A stretch of DNA of 64,000 nucleotides from Leptoclinus maculatus. Lineage: Eukaryota > Chordata > Actinopteri > Perciformes > Stichaeidae. How positions within the stretch are numbered: the first letter of the stretch is position 1; each line of letters begins with the position of its first letter. Below are positions 61,460 to 64,000 of the stretch, piece after piece. The notes beneath the pieces were generated by a model. It searched no databases, was not told where the DNA came from, and saw nothing but the letters and a program-made list of their open reading frames with translations. A program made the position numbers and the translations under genes. Where the stretch lies: positions 10,841,431 to 10,905,430 of the forward strand of contig JAVDOI010000005.1 in NCBI GenBank assembly GCA_032191485.1, written 5' to 3'.

Positions 61460-62940
61460 GTTGGCAGAAATACTTTCTAATGAAGCCGGTTCTGTGTTAA
61501 ACGCTCACTTTATATTGTGTTGCCATGTCGAGCTGCGCCCTACGGACCAGTTTAACAGGTGTGACGGGTAATTTGGTTTCGAGGGAGATTAATGCGGCGA
61601 CAGAATAATATACATGTGGGCAGAGCGCATAGCAATAGTTAGTACATACTTTAATATGCTTATTGTGAACCAAATACTACCACAATGCTTATTACACACA
61701 CACTATAGCCTTAACTACTGCTAACTTACTATGTGGAACAACTTTCTGTCAACAAGCAAAGTATTTACTCAAGTACTGTATCTAAATACAGCTTTAAAGG
61801 TACTCATGCTACTTGTACTTTTACTCTTTTACAATTCAGAGGCAATATTGTACTCCGTTACTGTTAGAGTGGCAATCCTTAAGATTTCAGTCCTGGTTGA
61901 TTTAGAATATCTGTTTGAGTGGTAAAAATGGGATTGTGTTAAGAGTTAAGCAGAGGACACCCAGTTCGTAATACTGCAAATATAGAAATATTGCAATACT
62001 TTCATCAGCAGGTATATATAGGCTCAATCCGCGTTGTGTTAAGATATACTTTATTGCCCCCTTATTGCACAATGTAATGGCTGTAGAATAGTGGCACCAG
62101 CAGCTTTTACATTGGTTCCCTATAACCCTTCACTGTGCAGTTCTGTATGCTACCTGGTGACGATCTCATGGGAACATATTTTCTTCCAGGGTGAACCTGT
62201 ACAGGATTTATCCTGCTTGTCAGCGCTGGCTGTCTAGGCTATATTGCAACACCCTCTAAATGTGATGTTGATCAAAGCTGGAGTACTTATAAAGGGGAGA
62301 AAAAATGAATTTTCTGATAACCAACTTGATTTTGCTGGGTAAACCCTTCATTCAAAGATGTACATATTAAAGGTTTTTATTTTAAGTCTGTTTAGTCACT
62401 ATCTATAACACAATGGTGATTGGTCAAAGTATTGCAGCTATTTAAATATTTGCATTTTAATGAAATGACATTCCTGGGGAAGATGCTGTATCAAGGTTTT
62501 TCTCCATTGTATACACAAAAAAGGGAACTATGCACGCCATTGTCCCACCCTCAAACGCGTACTGGCCAATCACAGCCCAGCTTTGGCCAGCTCCGACCAG
62601 GGTCCGACAACTATCCCGCTCTGCTCCATAGCAGAGCGGTTCATGCAATGGTTTAAGATATTCTTCATTCTCTTGCTGGTTGTGTGGGTTTGAAGCTAGT
62701 CATGGTTTTACGTTGTTATAGTGATACTCGTTACCCAGAGCGGTTGGGAAGAGATATACGTTTCTAAAATGGTACGTCTCTAAAAAAACAGCATGTAACA
62801 AAACTGACTATGAATGTGTCATCCATTCACTGTCATTGGTAGGGGGACTGCTTATGTTTTTAATTTGACTGTTCTTTTATAGACTTTTTTAAAAGCCATT
62901 ACACACGCGGGCGTTTTTTGGGGGGAAATTAATTTGCACG
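61460..62940. other. Downstream non-coding region, nothing recognised
   Basis: It would be intron if the third zinc-finger gene continues. No finger-encoding sequence and no element ends were identified. Confidence 0.55.
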
Positions 62941-62946
62941 TCAATA

Positions 62947-62949
62947 TAT

Positions 62950-62998
<49 letters not shown>
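62947..62998. repeat. TA microsatellite
   Basis: A (TA)n tract immediately left of the hAT terminus at 62999. Confidence 0.95.
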
Positions 62999-63000
<2 letters not shown>

Positions 63001-63727
63001 GGGGTGCAACAGATCACAAACCTCACGGTTCGGATCGTACCGTGGTTTTTGAGTCATGGTTCGGATCATTTTTCGGATCAGCAACGAAAAGGGGGGGTGG
63101 AAAAATATAACTTTGCTTTCCATTTATTAATTAAAATAACTTAAAGCAAATAACTTTGGGCTATAGTCTTACATGAAAACCACAATATTTGAGATATTTA
63201 TTTTCAGAAAGATGAGACTATCTACATTGACTGGGGAAAGGTTAGTGCCAGATGTGTGTCTGTGTGACTGTCACAGAGGGGCGAGTCTGCAGCACCGGAC
63301 TATGAATCTCCGCCATGATGAAGTGAGCTGTCACAGTCTTTTCCTCTTCATAGAGGAACGAGCTTCATACTGAAGTGGGTGCGTGAAGGGATTTCGTAGC
63401 GTTGCTCAAGCACTTTAACCAGATTTTGAAATCCTTTGTTTTCCACAACGTAGAATGGCCTCATGTCTGCAGCAATACAGACCCCAATAGATGTTGTAAT
63501 AGCTTTAGCCCGGTCTGATTCTGCCACAAACGCTTTCTTAAATGCCGCGATGATACCTTGTTGTTGTGGCTTGGCCCTCATCGCTGACAGACCAGGATGG
63601 TGGCTCTTCATATGTGTGGACATGCCCGATGTTTTTCCTTTATCGTATGTCTTTCTGTTTAAACAACGCCTACATACCGTAATGGTTTTGTCCACCACCC
63701 TTATCCCGTCATTATTAGTTACAGTGA
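62999..63727 (-). mobile_element. hAT element fragment with BED finger and N-terminal transposase
   Basis: The plus-strand left end TAGGGGTGCAACAGATCAC is a hAT-type terminus related to those at 42247 and 48449. On the minus strand, 63698-63348 encodes a BED finger (C-x2-C with a later His-x4-His, around CRRC and HMKSHH) followed by the start of a hAT transposase (MRPFYVVENKGF and RYEIPSRTHFS, as in ZBED-like transposases). The frame ends at 63348 and no catalytic core follows, so it is a deleted copy. The opposite terminus is not visible; TA repeats begin at 63788. Confidence 0.78.
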
Positions 63728-63784
63728 AGACAAAATGCTCCCAAACTTGCTACTTAAATGACGCCGGGGGCTTCTCGAGTTCCC

Positions 63785-63787
<3 letters not shown>

Positions 63788-63849
<62 letters not shown>

Positions 63850-63875
63850 GCTTCTGTCCCTTTCACAATAAAAGC

Positions 63876-63915
<40 letters not shown>

Positions 63916-63938
63916 TATATATATATATATATATATAT

Positions 63939-63979
<41 letters not shown>

Positions 63980-64000
63980 ATATATATATATATACCGCTT
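63788..64000. repeat. TA microsatellites to window end
   Basis: Two or more (TA)n runs are separated by CCGCTTCTGTCCCTTTCACA, with single TTC or TC interruptions inside. CCGCTT recurs as the last bases of the window, so a larger tandem unit may continue beyond it. Confidence 0.93.

Overview
The window is vertebrate nuclear DNA, almost certainly from a spiny-rayed (percomorph) teleost. It holds split genes with GT-AG introns. One gene is a near full-length match to vertebrate ZFR. It also carries fish-style C2H2 zinc-finger genes whose first exon encodes the short N-terminal domain common in percomorph zinc-finger families, together with many hAT, PIF/Harbinger, non-LTR and copia relics. I cannot name the species.

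Layout. (1) 150-15112 is one 15-kb compound minisatellite made of CAGA/CTGT tracts, GT tracts and a conserved core, punctuated by eleven copies of a roughly 115-180-bp GTCAGAGAGA-type block. It has no genes. (2) 15113-24570 is gene-poor and repeat-built. It contains a 185-bp satellite with a dimeric higher-order period, an inverted copy of the same unit 2 kb away, a roughly 1-kb module present three times, a decayed copia-type gag-pol fragment on the minus strand, and a 48-bp hairpin minisatellite. (3) 24575-50730 is the complete zfr gene on the plus strand: 20 coding exons and a predicted 1083-residue protein. I joined all the exons by hand; reading phase is kept across every junction. Its introns hold several transposon relics, some with recognisable target-site duplications. 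(4) 50730-53485 is intergenic, with AT-rich degenerate repeats. (5) 53486-61459 is a small cluster of related zinc-finger genes on the plus strand: one intact two-exon gene with seven fingers, one copy with in-frame stops that is probably a pseudogene, and one first exon whose finger exon is not in the window. The broken copy carries two nested fragments of an RNase H-bearing LINE in its intron. A perfect 64-bp-arm palindrome lies just downstream of it. (6) 61460-64000 is intergenic, ending in a hAT transposase fragment with a BED-type finger and long TA repeats.

Function. ZFR is a nuclear double-stranded-RNA-binding protein with three U1-type zinc fingers and a C-terminal DZF domain. The zinc-finger cluster is expected to encode DNA-binding transcription factors. 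I see no operon-like or defence-type system. The notable content is repeat architecture, nested transposition and zinc-finger family turnover. All family assignments come from reading the sequence; no database search was run.
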